64,000 bases of DNA from assembly GCF_010501075.1 (NCBI RefSeq), contig NZ_QVMN01000001.1:434001-498000 (forward strand). The letters are read 5' to 3'. The notes below the pieces were generated by a model that had not been told where the DNA came from, made no database searches, and saw only the letters and a program-made list of their open reading frames with translations. The translations under genes and the position numbers were made by a program. This DNA is from Dysgonomonas sp. 25 (lineage in GTDB: Bacteria > Bacteroidota > Bacteroidia > Bacteroidales > Dysgonomonadaceae). How positions within the stretch are numbered: position 1 is the stretch's first letter; the number at the start of each line of letters is the position of its first letter. Positions 29,056-36,785 of the stretch are shown here, piece after piece.

Positions 29056-29305
29056 AACGGTTTATTTTTCAACGAAGATAGCCTATATCAAAGACAAATC
29101 CAAAATGACAAAGAGAATTGATCTGATAGAATAGCAGAAAAATGCGTCAACATTACACAAGTTCGAAATATAGACAAATGTTATACGAATCCTATTTCGA
29201 TATATGAAGAAAATACCTAAACACCTAATAATAAGAAATATAAACAAAATAGCAAATCATGAAATTCAAAAAAAATCTAAAACTTCCGAAATAATATCTG
29301 AATTA

Positions 29306-29338
29306 TTTGGTGTATTATAATAATATTTTTTACCTTTG
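29306..29338 (+). promoter_or_regulatory. Strong promoter far upstream of fabD
   Basis: TTTG (29306-29309), 21-nt spacer, TACCTTTG (29331-29338): close to the full Bacteroidetes consensus. It lies about 240 bp before fabD, so it makes either a long structured leader or a separate small RNA. The part of the gap between 29056 and 29300 is AT-rich and shows nothing recognisable. Confidence 0.6.
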
Positions 29339-29344
29339 TACTGT

Positions 29345-29402
29345 TTGTGTTAAGGTTGGAAAGTCAGCGATGTGATATTGCGGGCTTTTCTACTTTTAAG
29401 GG
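29345..29402 (+). ncRNA. Candidate structured small RNA or leader before fabD
   Basis: Immediately after the strong promoter a hairpin forms from 29359 to 29390: GAAAG-TC...GCGAT, loop GTGAT, ATTGC...GGCTTTTC, about 12 pairs with one bulge and one mismatch. A T-rich stretch (CTTTTCTACTTTT) follows the stem. No ORF is present. It could be a short regulatory RNA ending here or the first element of a long fabD leader. No match to a named RNA family was recognised, and the 3' end is a guess. Confidence 0.3.
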
Positions 29403-29509
29403 GTCTGGTTTTCAACTAAATATCTTTTCAGCCCCAACAAATTCCTCCTTATTACTTCCTATATTCGAGATGAAATTATAAAACCTGACTCTCTTCCGAT
29501 TTTTTTCAC

Positions 29510-29517
29510 TAATTTTG
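29510..29517 (+). promoter_or_regulatory. Proximal -7 box for fabD
   Basis: TAATTTTG fits TAnnTTTG and would give a leader of about 55 nt for fabD. No clear -33 element stands 19-21 nt upstream. If it is real, the distal promoter at 29306 serves a separate transcript. Confidence 0.4.
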
Positions 29518-29579
29518 TCGGCTGAAATAGTATCTATATTAAAATAACATAATAACAAATACACTCTATTTAGAAAAAG

Positions 29580-30461
29580 ATGAAAGCATTTGTATTTCCG
29601 GGACAGGGCGCCCAGTTCGTAGGAATGGGAAAAGACCTGTATGATAATTCGGCTGTTGCCAAAGAAATGTTCGAAAAAGCAAACGAGATTCTTGGCTTCA
29701 GAATCACCGATCTTATGTTTGCAGGTACTGACGAAGATCTTCGCCAAACCAAAGTTACTCAACCGGCTATCTTCCTGCATTCGGTTATCTTAGCCAAAAC
29801 CATCGGCGACGAGTTTAAGCCTGATATGGTGGCAGGACACTCTTTGGGTGAATTCTCGGCATTAGTAGCTGCCAATGCCCTCAGTTTCGAAGACGGGTTG
29901 AAGCTTGTATATAAAAGAGCTTTGGCGATGCAGAAAGCTTGCGAAATGAACCCTTCGACTATGGCTGCCGTATTAGCTTTGCCTGACGAAAAAGTGGAAG
30001 AAATATGTGCTTCTATCACCGACGAAGTGGTGGTACCGGCTAACTACAACTGCCCGGGACAAATCGTTATCTCGGGAAGCGAAAAAGGAATCGAAAAAGC
30101 ATGCGAATTGCTGTTGGCTGCCGGCGCTAAACGCGCATTGAAGCTAAAAGTAGGAGGAGCGTTCCACTCTCCGCTGATGGAACCTGCAAAAGTAGAACTT
30201 TCGGAAGCAATCAACTCTACTACATTCTCTAAGCCTATCTGTCCTGTATACCAAAACGTAAGCACTGTGGGCGAAACAGATCCTGAAGTAATCAAAGCAA
30301 ATCTTATCGCTCAACTTACAGCTCCTGTTAAATGGACTCAGTCCGTTCAGCACATGGTTGCAGACGGAGCTAAGGAGTTTGTAGAACTCGGGCCAGGTAA
30401 CGTATTGCAAGGATTAGTTAAAAAGATTGCAAGCGACGTAACAGTTTGCGGAAGACAGTAA
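29580..30461 (+). CDS. fabD: Malonyl-CoA:ACP transacylase FabD
   Basis: A 293-residue enzyme that loads malonyl groups on acyl carrier protein for fatty-acid synthesis. N-terminus MKAFVFPGQGAQFVGMGKDL, nucleophile motif GHSLGEFSAL (Ser), the substrate Arg in the YKRALAMQ region and the catalytic His in GGAFHSPLM are all present. It is monocistronic: a strong terminator follows at 30488-30520. Confidence 0.96.
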   Translation: MKAFVFPGQGAQFVGMGKDLYDNSAVAKEMFEKANEILGFRITDLMFAGTDEDLRQTKVTQPAIFLHSVILAKTIGDEFKPDMVAGHSLGEFSALVAANALSFEDGLKLVYKRALAMQKACEMNPSTMAAVLALPDEKVEEICASITDEVVVPANYNCPGQIVISGSEKGIEKACELLLAAGAKRALKLKVGGAFHSPLMEPAKVELSEAINSTTFSKPICPVYQNVSTVGETDPEVIKANLIAQLTAPVKWTQSVQHMVADGAKEFVELGPGNVLQGLVKKIASDVTVCGRQ

Positions 30462-30487
30462 AATATTATTACTAATTATACTATCTT

Positions 30488-30527
30488 TACGGAGAATAAG
30501 ACCGAATCTTATTCTCCGTAATTTTTT
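30488..30527 (+). terminator. Intrinsic terminator of fabD
   Basis: TACGGAGAATAAGA (30488-30501) pairs perfectly with TCTTATTCTCCGTA (30507-30520) around CCGAA, followed by ATTTTTT. Confidence 0.9.
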
Positions 30528-30540
30528 AATATATACAGAT

Positions 30541-31506
30541 ATGGCATTCTTAACAGGAAGTAAACAGGCTGACGACCAAGACGAAGCAGCTAAAAATATT
30601 GTATTTTCATTCGAGTTATTACAAAAAAACGTTCTCGTCACGGGAGCATACGGGCAGCTTGGGAGTGAAATAAAACGATTGACCAACATCAACCCCAATA
30701 ACAATTTCCGTTTTTTCTTTACTGATGCGGATACATTAGATATAACCGATATTGAAGCTATCGACGCCTTTGTTGCAGAGAATAGCATCAAATATATTAT
30801 CAATTGCGCTGCTTATACCGCTGTCGACAAAGCCGAAGACGACGTCGCCCTGTGCTACAAAATAAACCACGATGCTGTTCTTAATATCGCCATCGTAGCA
30901 GCCAAGCATAAAGCAAGGGTTATCCAGATATCAACGGATTATGTATTTGACGGCACCAATAATCGCCCTTATGTAGAAAGCGATCCGGTAAACCCTCAAT
31001 CGGTATATGGCAAATCGAAAGAAGAAGGCGAAAGCTCTCTCCTTGCTAAATGCCCCGAGTCTATCATTATCCGCACCTCGTGGTTGTATTCCATTTATGG
31101 CAATAACTTCGTGAAAACAATGATACGCTTAGGTCGCGAGCGAAGCGAACTGAATGTCGTAGCCGACCAAACGGGTACACCGACCAATGCAGCCGATTTG
31201 GCAGCAGCAATCGGGCATATACTCGATTACAGCGAAGAGAAGGATTTTGTTCCGGGCATCTACCATTATAGTAACGAAGGTATTACAACATGGTACGACT
31301 TCACGGTAGAGATACACAAGGATGCCGGAATCACCGGTTGCCAAGTCAGTCCCATTACGACAGATCAATATCCGACCAAAGCCAAACGCCCACAATACAG
31401 CGTATTGGACAAAACAAAGATAAAAACCACATTCGGGCTGACTATTCCTGAATGGAAAGACAGTTTAGCAGTCTGTGTCGAAGAACTTTTAGCCGCAGAG
31501 AAATAA
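30541..31506 (+). CDS. rmlD: dTDP-4-dehydrorhamnose reductase (RmlD) with N-terminal extension
   Basis: An SDR-type reductase making dTDP-L-rhamnose from the 4-keto-6-deoxy sugar. The Rossmann motif VLVTGAYGQLGSE is followed by QISTDYVFDG (with the catalytic Tyr and Lys in VYGKSKEEGE) and GTPTNAADLA. The protein is 321 residues because about 29 residues (MAFLTGSKQADDQDEAAKNI onward) precede the usual start at the Rossmann strand; no internal ATG or TTG could serve instead. The acetyltransferase gene starts on its last base (TAATG). Confidence 0.93.
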   Translation: MAFLTGSKQADDQDEAAKNIVFSFELLQKNVLVTGAYGQLGSEIKRLTNINPNNNFRFFFTDADTLDITDIEAIDAFVAENSIKYIINCAAYTAVDKAEDDVALCYKINHDAVLNIAIVAAKHKARVIQISTDYVFDGTNNRPYVESDPVNPQSVYGKSKEEGESSLLAKCPESIIIRTSWLYSIYGNNFVKTMIRLGRERSELNVVADQTGTPTNAADLAAAIGHILDYSEEKDFVPGIYHYSNEGITTWYDFTVEIHKDAGITGCQVSPITTDQYPTKAKRPQYSVLDKTKIKTTFGLTIPEWKDSLAVCVEELLAAEK

Positions 31507-32069
31507 TGACCGAGAAAGAAAAAGCTGCCCGGGGATTATTGTATGATGCCAATTTCGATAAAGAGATCGTCGAAGACAGGCTTCGGGCAAAGGATTTGCT
31601 ATACAAATACAATCTCCTCCCTCCTACCCGGACAGAAGAGCGTAAAGAGCTATTAAAGTCTTTTTTAGGCAAGATTGGCGACAACTTTATATTCGAGCAG
31701 CCATTCCACTGCGATTACGGGTATAATATCGAAATCGGCGAAAACTTCTTTGCTAACATGAATCTTGTCATCCTCGACGGGGCTAAGGTCACAATCGGCG
31801 ATAATGTTTTCATTGCTCCTAATGTGGGGATTTATACAGCGGGGCATCCACTCGATGTAAAGCAACGCACTGCAGGATTAGAATATGCCTACCTGATAAC
31901 TATCGGGAACAATGTATGGATAGGCGGACATGTAGTCATCCTCCCGGGTGTGACAATCGGCGATAATGCGGTGATAGGTGCCGGAAGTGTGGTAACGAAA
32001 GATATTCCGTCCGATTCGGTCGCAGTGGGTAATCCCTGCCGCGTAGTGAAAACAATCGATAATAGCTAA
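31506..32069 (+). CDS. Maltose/galactoside-type sugar O-acetyltransferase (left-handed beta helix)
   Basis: The ATG at 31506 overlaps the rmlD stop, so the two are coupled. The 187-residue protein starts MTEKEKAARGLLYDANFD, the Maa/LacA/NodL N-terminal pattern, followed by hexapeptide repeats (VTIGDNVFIAPNVGI, VTIGDNAVIGAGSVV) and the His in TAGHPLD that serves catalysis. It transfers acetyl from acetyl-CoA to a sugar hydroxyl. The longer frame from 31452 lies inside rmlD and is rejected. Confidence 0.92.
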   Translation: MTEKEKAARGLLYDANFDKEIVEDRLRAKDLLYKYNLLPPTRTEERKELLKSFLGKIGDNFIFEQPFHCDYGYNIEIGENFFANMNLVILDGAKVTIGDNVFIAPNVGIYTAGHPLDVKQRTAGLEYAYLITIGNNVWIGGHVVILPGVTIGDNAVIGAGSVVTKDIPSDSVAVGNPCRVVKTIDNS

Positions 32070-32105
32070 ACCTTTTAGCAGAACGGACAGAAGAATTCAT
32101 AAAAC

Positions 32106-32139
32106 GAAAGCCTGTTAATCAATCGACTAACAGGCTTTC
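32106..32139 (+). terminator. Terminator-like hairpin after the rmlD-acetyltransferase unit
   Basis: GAAAGCCTGTTA (32106-32117) pairs perfectly with TAACAGGCTTTC (32128-32139), 37 bp past the stop. The T-run after it is short, so efficiency is uncertain. Confidence 0.6.
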
Positions 32140-32454
32140 TGCGGTATGGACGGAAGATGAACGAATCATCTAACTATCACATAGCCAATATCTTATTTTA
32201 ATCAAATACTCAGTCCCATGTTATATCCCAAGAGGCAATATCTCTATATTTCTCTTTTTTACATAACTGTATGAACTACAGATACAAAGATATGAAAATT
32301 ATGAGATATTTTACAAATTATGGAATTAAATTTCAAGAGTGAACAAAAAAAACATGATTCTCGAAATAACTGATATTTTTTTTAATATTCAAATGTTACG
32401 CAAATAGATTGCATTATAATCCCATATCTTTGTCACATATAAATTATCAAGCAT
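32140..32454. other. AT-rich gap at the start of the accessory region
   Basis: No ORF or repeat is recognised apart from a minus-strand TATCTTTG (within 32281-32292) and a plus-strand -7 box TATCTTTG at 32425-32432 that may serve the next gene (leader about 20 nt, no clear -33). Base composition falls sharply from here on, suggesting the boundary between chromosome and acquired DNA. Confidence 0.4.
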
Positions 32455-33375
32455 ATGAAAGATTTGTTTACCGACTTTCAACTGGAATCTATGTTCAAGG
32501 AAAATCCTTTATTCTTATACGAACTTATTTTAAAAGGTGTATTAACTCCAATGTATACTGCATATAAAGATGATAGTAAAGAAGAGATTGACAAATATAC
32601 ATGTTTATTAATTGATAAATATGCAATTCATTCTGCTTCATTTTATCATTTATCCTGTGGTATTATAGAGCACCGCAATTCGGGAGAGCAAACTCGAATG
32701 AATGGATATGATTTATTTTCAGTAAATGTTGTATTTCGTGCAATAATGGAAACTTATACAACATTTAATCATATATTTATTTATCCAAAATCAGAAGATG
32801 AAAAGATATTCAGGTATTTATTATGGAAAATTGATGGATTAACAGAAAAATCAAAATTTAAAATAGAAGAAAGTGTTCGCGAAGAAGTAAAGCATATTTT
32901 AGAAGAAGACAAAAATACGTTATCTGATTTAATCAATGCCATTGAAAATTGTAATTTCTACAAATCTTTATCAGAACAAAATTTATATAAATTATACAAA
33001 GCTGATAAAAAGAAATATAATTGGCGTTTTCTTTTTGATGGGAATATCACTAAACCTCTTAGCATCAGCAACCTTGTAGCTGTCGTATTACCAACAAGCG
33101 CTTATATAAATGCATATAAATATACTTCAATACATACACATTCAAATTTTTATGCAATAATGGAATTTGAACGAATTAGAGGTCAATTATTAACTACAAA
33201 ATTCACTGATCCATGGGTTAGATTAGCTATAATGATCAGTTGTCTTTTAATTTCAGACTTGTCAACAATTAATAATAAAGCAAATCTCACACTAAACTGT
33301 ATGCCTCCATCCATATATCGTTTCATTGTAGGAATAGCCAATAGTATACGAGAAGAAAGGGATAAAAATCTTTAA
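32455..33375 (+). CDS. AT-rich orphan gene, unknown function
   Basis: A 306-residue protein with no signal peptide and mixed helical sequence. The segment NVVFRAIMETYTTFNHIFIY and the C-terminal RLAIMISCLLISDLSTINN suggest helix bundles like those of DUF5677 (HEPN-like) proteins, but no diagnostic RxxxxH is seen, so I do not assign it. Codon use is far more A/T-rich than the rmlD unit, and it stands alone between two gaps. It is most likely a recently acquired cargo gene, perhaps defence-related. Confidence 0.5.
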   Translation: MKDLFTDFQLESMFKENPLFLYELILKGVLTPMYTAYKDDSKEEIDKYTCLLIDKYAIHSASFYHLSCGIIEHRNSGEQTRMNGYDLFSVNVVFRAIMETYTTFNHIFIYPKSEDEKIFRYLLWKIDGLTEKSKFKIEESVREEVKHILEEDKNTLSDLINAIENCNFYKSLSEQNLYKLYKADKKKYNWRFLFDGNITKPLSISNLVAVVLPTSAYINAYKYTSIHTHSNFYAIMEFERIRGQLLTTKFTDPWVRLAIMISCLLISDLSTINNKANLTLNCMPPSIYRFIVGIANSIREERDKNL

Positions 33376-33621
33376 AAGGAAGATGCGTTTATTTTCTATT
33401 TTGCTATATAAAAAGCATTTAATAAACCGCAAAAGTAGAATAGGTAATGATTTAGAAACGAGCGAAATTCTTTAGTTTGCATTGTTTTTCCACTGTTTCA
33501 AATAACTCTACTGTAAATATACGATTTATTTTTCAATAACATATACACTTTACTTTCCATTGCTATATTTCTTTTATTTTCAGCAAAATACACATTCAAT
33601 CTAAAAATAATCACTGAAAAA
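33376..33621. other. Noncoding gap before the tetR promoter
   Basis: AT-rich; no ORF, stem or promoter was recognised in this part. The tetR promoter and operators follow directly at 33622-33669. Confidence 0.4.
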
Positions 33622-33653
33622 TTTGGTTGTGTCCGAATGGTTACTTAATTTTG
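33622..33653 (+). promoter_or_regulatory. Promoter of the tetR-DUF2271-apbE operon
   Basis: TTTG (33622-33625), 20-nt spacer, TAATTTTG (33646-33653): full agreement with the Bacteroidetes consensus. Two operator copies lie over the spacer and over the -7/start region, so bound repressor would block sigma factor. The leader is about 23 nt. Confidence 0.75.
33628..33645. promoter_or_regulatory. Operator copy 1 of the TetR-type regulator
   Basis: TGTGTCCGAATGGTTACT, between the -33 and -7 elements. It matches copy 2 at 13 of 18 positions and copy 3 at 15 of 18. Confidence 0.6.
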
Positions 33654-33669
33654 TATCCAACTGGGTACA
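33652..33669. promoter_or_regulatory. Operator copy 2 of the TetR-type regulator
   Basis: TGTATCCAACTGGGTACA lies inside a longer inverted repeat: 33647-33658 pairs with 33663-33674 with one mismatch. It covers the -7 box end and the transcription start; its start is 24 bp from that of copy 1. Confidence 0.7.
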
Positions 33670-33682
33670 AAATTGAATCAAA

Positions 33683-34276
33683 ATGACGAAAATAGAACGA
33701 GACCGGGATATGACCGAAGAAAAACTGATTAATGCGGTTGGAGAACTTATTGTAGGGGAAGGTTTTGAATCGCTTGGAGTAAGGAAAGTGGCAGAGCAAG
33801 CGGGAGTAAACAAAACTCTCATTTACCGCTATTTTGAATCTCTTGATGGTTTAATCTATGCTTACATGAAGAAGCATGATTTTTGGCTTAATACACCATT
33901 GGAGCGACCGGATGTTTCGGATATTAAAGCCTATCTGAAAACATTTTATCGCAGGGAAATAGCTGAATACAGGGATAATATTGCGCTTAAAAGATTAAAA
34001 AGGTGGGAACTTTCTTCCGATAAAGATTTCGTAGTAGAAATCCGCGCCCAAAGAGAAAAAAACGGAGTTCAATTTATGGAAATGATGTCCGGATTCGCAA
34101 AGGTAGATAAGGAGCAATTACAAGCTATATCTGCTCTTATGGATGCAGGAATTGTCTATTTAGCCATGTTCGCTGAAAACTGTAAGATGTATAACGGCAT
34201 TGATATTCAAAGCGATAAAGGTTGGGATCAGATAGCTAAAGGAATTGATGTATTGATAGATATAATGATAAAATAA
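33683..34276 (+). CDS. TetR-family transcriptional regulator
   Basis: A 197-residue repressor with an N-terminal TetR HTH (LINAVGELIVGEGFESLGVR, then VAEQAGVNKTLIYRYFES) and a divergent ligand-binding domain. ATG 33683 is used; an ATG nine codons later is possible. It heads an operon with a DUF2271 lipoprotein (6-bp gap) and apbE. The 18-bp palindromic sites in its own promoter and before the second DUF2271 gene suggest it represses both units. The inducer is unknown. Confidence 0.9.
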   Translation: MTKIERDRDMTEEKLINAVGELIVGEGFESLGVRKVAEQAGVNKTLIYRYFESLDGLIYAYMKKHDFWLNTPLERPDVSDIKAYLKTFYRREIAEYRDNIALKRLKRWELSSDKDFVVEIRAQREKNGVQFMEMMSGFAKVDKEQLQAISALMDAGIVYLAMFAENCKMYNGIDIQSDKGWDQIAKGIDVLIDIMIK

Positions 34277-34282
34277 CCAACA

Positions 34283-35011
34283 ATGAAAAAAGCAATTTTG
34301 AGTATGGCTTTAGCAATAACGACATTGGGTTGCAGCGGACAGAATACTATTCATTCGGAATTTGGCAACGGTAATATTAAAGTCGCCATAGAACAAGGGA
34401 ACGAGTGGTTACATGACTTTCCTATCTTCTGGTTTATCAAAAAGAAGAATGCCCCACAGATAGCTATATGGACAGAGGATTTGGAAGGAAATTTCCTTTC
34501 CACAATCTATGTTAGCGAGAAGTTGGCAAAGCAGTCATGGACTGCTGCCGGAGGAAACAGGCGTAAAGAGTCGCTCCCCTGTTGGAGTTATTCACAAGGT
34601 AAGCAGTATGCCGACGGGCTTTATCTTCCGACTAAAAACGAACCGCTACCGGATGCCGTAACCGGGGCGACACCCAAAGGCAGTTTTGCTACTAACCTTC
34701 AAATGAGCGGAGATATTAAGCAGTTCGTTGTTAAGTGCGAATTTAATCACTCAACGGATTTCAATGAGCATTATCCTAAAGACGCGAAAGAGGGAGATGC
34801 TAATTATTCCGGTGGAAAAATGGGAAGCGGACAACCTGCAATCGTTTTTCAGGTTGTGGTTGATTTAACTAATGAGCAACGGGAATTTAAGGCAGAGCTT
34901 ATCGGACATAGCAGCCCCGACGGTTCCGATGGCAACATTTATTCCGACACCTCTAAACTGACTACGGCTCTGGATATTGTAAAAAGAGTTGCTGTATATG
35001 TTAATCAATAA
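34283..35011 (+). CDS. DUF2271 lipoprotein with ApbE flavinylation motif (copy 1)
   Basis: A 242-residue exported protein; the leader MKKAILSMALAITTLGC ends at a likely lipidated Cys17. The DUF2271 body contains NEWLHDFP, PQIAIWTEDLEGN, GGNRRKESLP and DGLYLPTK. At residues 124-130 it reads DAVTGAT, the exact D-x-x-(S/T)-G-A-T sequence to which ApbE attaches FMN in NqrC/RnfG-type proteins, with Thr127 as the acceptor. It is the likely substrate of the ApbE encoded directly after it (overlap 23 bp). It probably acts as an extracytoplasmic electron carrier; its partner is not known. Confidence 0.85.
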   Translation: MKKAILSMALAITTLGCSGQNTIHSEFGNGNIKVAIEQGNEWLHDFPIFWFIKKKNAPQIAIWTEDLEGNFLSTIYVSEKLAKQSWTAAGGNRRKESLPCWSYSQGKQYADGLYLPTKNEPLPDAVTGATPKGSFATNLQMSGDIKQFVVKCEFNHSTDFNEHYPKDAKEGDANYSGGKMGSGQPAIVFQVVVDLTNEQREFKAELIGHSSPDGSDGNIYSDTSKLTTALDIVKRVAVYVNQ

Positions 35012-35999
35012 GCAATTTACATTAGCTATGTTCCCATTTATATTATATGGTTCTACCGGATGCGATGATAAGAGCAAATATCATGTATTGACGGGAGAAA
35101 GGCATACTTATTACAGGATAACTTACAACTATCCTTATGATTTGGGCGAAGATATCCTGTTCATTTATGATGCTTTTTACGAATCCCTAAATCCATTCGA
35201 CCAGCAATCAACCTTATCGAAAGTAAATAATAACAAGGAAGTTGCTTTGGATGCCATTTTCATAGAAGCCTTTAACTGCTCAATGGAACTTGCGGAAAAG
35301 ACAAGAGGAGTATTCGACCCTACCTGTTCTCCGTTAATCAATCTTTGGGGATTTGGATTTAAGAATATGGAAGAACCATCTGATAGTTTGATAAATGAAA
35401 TAATGGAGTATGTCGGCTACAACAAAGTTACTCTAAGAAATGGTTTCATTGAAAAGAAAGATTCCCGTATTCAACTAAACTTTTCCGCTATCGGGGACGG
35501 ACTTTCATGTGATATTATTGCCCGCTACCTCGACAGCAAATGTGTAAATGACTACATGGTTGATATTGGCGGCGAGATTGTAACAAAGGGTAAAAATGGT
35601 GCAGGCTCGGATTGGTCTATCGGAATAATTAAACCGCCCAAGTATTTGGGAATTGATAAATCGTCCGAATTTGAAATAATCCTTCGTCTGGCGGGAAAAA
35701 CAGCGGTTGCGACTTCGGGGAACTATAATAACTACCGCTCCCAAAACGGCAAACGATATGGACACACGATTAATCCGCAGACAGGTTATCCGGCGAATAA
35801 CCGTATTTTAAGTGCAACAGTTATTGCGTCCGATTGTACCACCGCCGATGCATATGCTACCGCAATTATGGCAATAGAAACAGACAAACTGGACGAATTG
35901 CTACGAACAAACGGAGCAATGGAGTATTATATCATTTATCTGGACGAACAGGATAACTACTGTATAAAACAGTCGGAAAATATGGATAGGTACGTGTGA
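34989..35999 (+). CDS. apbE: ApbE family FAD:protein FMN transferase, lipoprotein
   Basis: ApbE cleaves FAD and links FMN through phosphoester to Thr or Ser in a Dxx(S/T)GAT motif. This 336-residue copy has a hydrophobic leader with lipobox STGC, the family segments CSPLINLWGFG, INLNFSAIGDGLSCD-like (here RIQLNFSAIGDGLSCD), VDIGGEI, AVATSGNYNNYR and the conserved GHTINPQTGYP, plus the late DCTTADAYATA metal-binding motif. It starts inside the preceding DUF2271 gene, at ATG 34989 or 34998, implying coupled translation. It should modify both DUF2271 proteins of this locus. Confidence 0.92.
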   Translation: MLYMLINKQFTLAMFPFILYGSTGCDDKSKYHVLTGERHTYYRITYNYPYDLGEDILFIYDAFYESLNPFDQQSTLSKVNNNKEVALDAIFIEAFNCSMELAEKTRGVFDPTCSPLINLWGFGFKNMEEPSDSLINEIMEYVGYNKVTLRNGFIEKKDSRIQLNFSAIGDGLSCDIIARYLDSKCVNDYMVDIGGEIVTKGKNGAGSDWSIGIIKPPKYLGIDKSSEFEIILRLAGKTAVATSGNYNNYRSQNGKRYGHTINPQTGYPANNRILSATVIASDCTTADAYATAIMAIETDKLDELLRTNGAMEYYIIYLDEQDNYCIKQSENMDRYV

Positions 36000-36015
36000 T
36001 TTTTTTTACCCACAA

Positions 36016-36033
36016 TGTACCCACTCGGACACA
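36016..36033. promoter_or_regulatory. Operator copy 3, before the second DUF2271 gene
   Basis: The reverse complement reads TGTGTCCGAGTGGGTACA, which matches operator copies 1 and 2 at 15 of 18 positions each. It lies 26 bp before the ATG of the second DUF2271 gene, in the 60-bp gap after apbE. No strong -7 box was seen here. Confidence 0.6.
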
Positions 36034-36058
36034 TTATTAACAAATAAATAAAGTAAAA

Positions 36059-36784
36059 ATGAAAGCAAGAAATTTAGTAGTAGCAGGAATTACAGCGCTG
36101 GGAGTGCTGACTTCGTGCGACAAGGATTTAGTTACCTACAAGGAGGACGATATTAAAGTCTTGGTAACAAAAGGCGATGAATGGTTACATGACTTCCCTG
36201 CATTTTTGGGCATTAACAAGAAAAATCCACCCCAAATTGCTATATGGGTGGAGGATTTGGCAAGTAATTACCTCACAACCATTTATGCAAGCCATAAGAT
36301 AGCAACCGAGTCGTGGCAATCCAATGGGGGTAACAGACGAAAAGAATCATTGCCGGTATGGTGTTACGCTCGTGGGGTTCAGCATCCGGACGGATTGTAT
36401 CTGCCAACAAAGGCTCAACCTTTGGTTGACGGTATATCCGGTGCAACACCACACGGAAGTTTTGACGTAAAAATGCGTCCGGTCGGCGATTTGAAACAAT
36501 TCGTTGTGAAAATAGAATTGAACCATTCCACGGACTGGAACGATAATTACCCTAAAAATGCGAAAGAAGGGGACGCGAATTACTCAGGTGGTAAAGAAGG
36601 TAGCGGACAACCCGCCGTAGTTTATTCGGCAGAAATAGACCTCGATTCCAACAAGAAGCAATATTCGGCAACAATCATTGGGCATAGCAGTCCTGACGGA
36701 AGCAATGGGAATATTTATCCCGACACATCTTCTTTGACATCCGCATTAAACATCGCAAAAGAAATAACCATTAATATTCAATGA
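36059..36784 (+). CDS. DUF2271 lipoprotein with ApbE flavinylation motif (copy 2)
   Basis: A 241-residue paralogue of the gene at 34283 with the same plan. The lipobox GVLTSC gives Cys20, followed by acidic DKD, a pattern like Bacteroidetes surface-export signals. The motif DGISGAT sits at residues 124-130, exactly aligned with copy 1 but with Ser127 as acceptor. NEWLHDFP is DEWLHDFP here, and GGNRRKESLP is kept. The two copies are clearly similar (perhaps half their residues identical by eye), so the duplication is old or both were acquired together. It is followed 1 bp later by an outer-membrane barrel gene. Confidence 0.85.
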   Translation: MKARNLVVAGITALGVLTSCDKDLVTYKEDDIKVLVTKGDEWLHDFPAFLGINKKNPPQIAIWVEDLASNYLTTIYASHKIATESWQSNGGNRRKESLPVWCYARGVQHPDGLYLPTKAQPLVDGISGATPHGSFDVKMRPVGDLKQFVVKIELNHSTDWNDNYPKNAKEGDANYSGGKEGSGQPAVVYSAEIDLDSNKKQYSATIIGHSSPDGSNGNIYPDTSSLTSALNIAKEITINIQ

Positions 36785-36785
36785 T

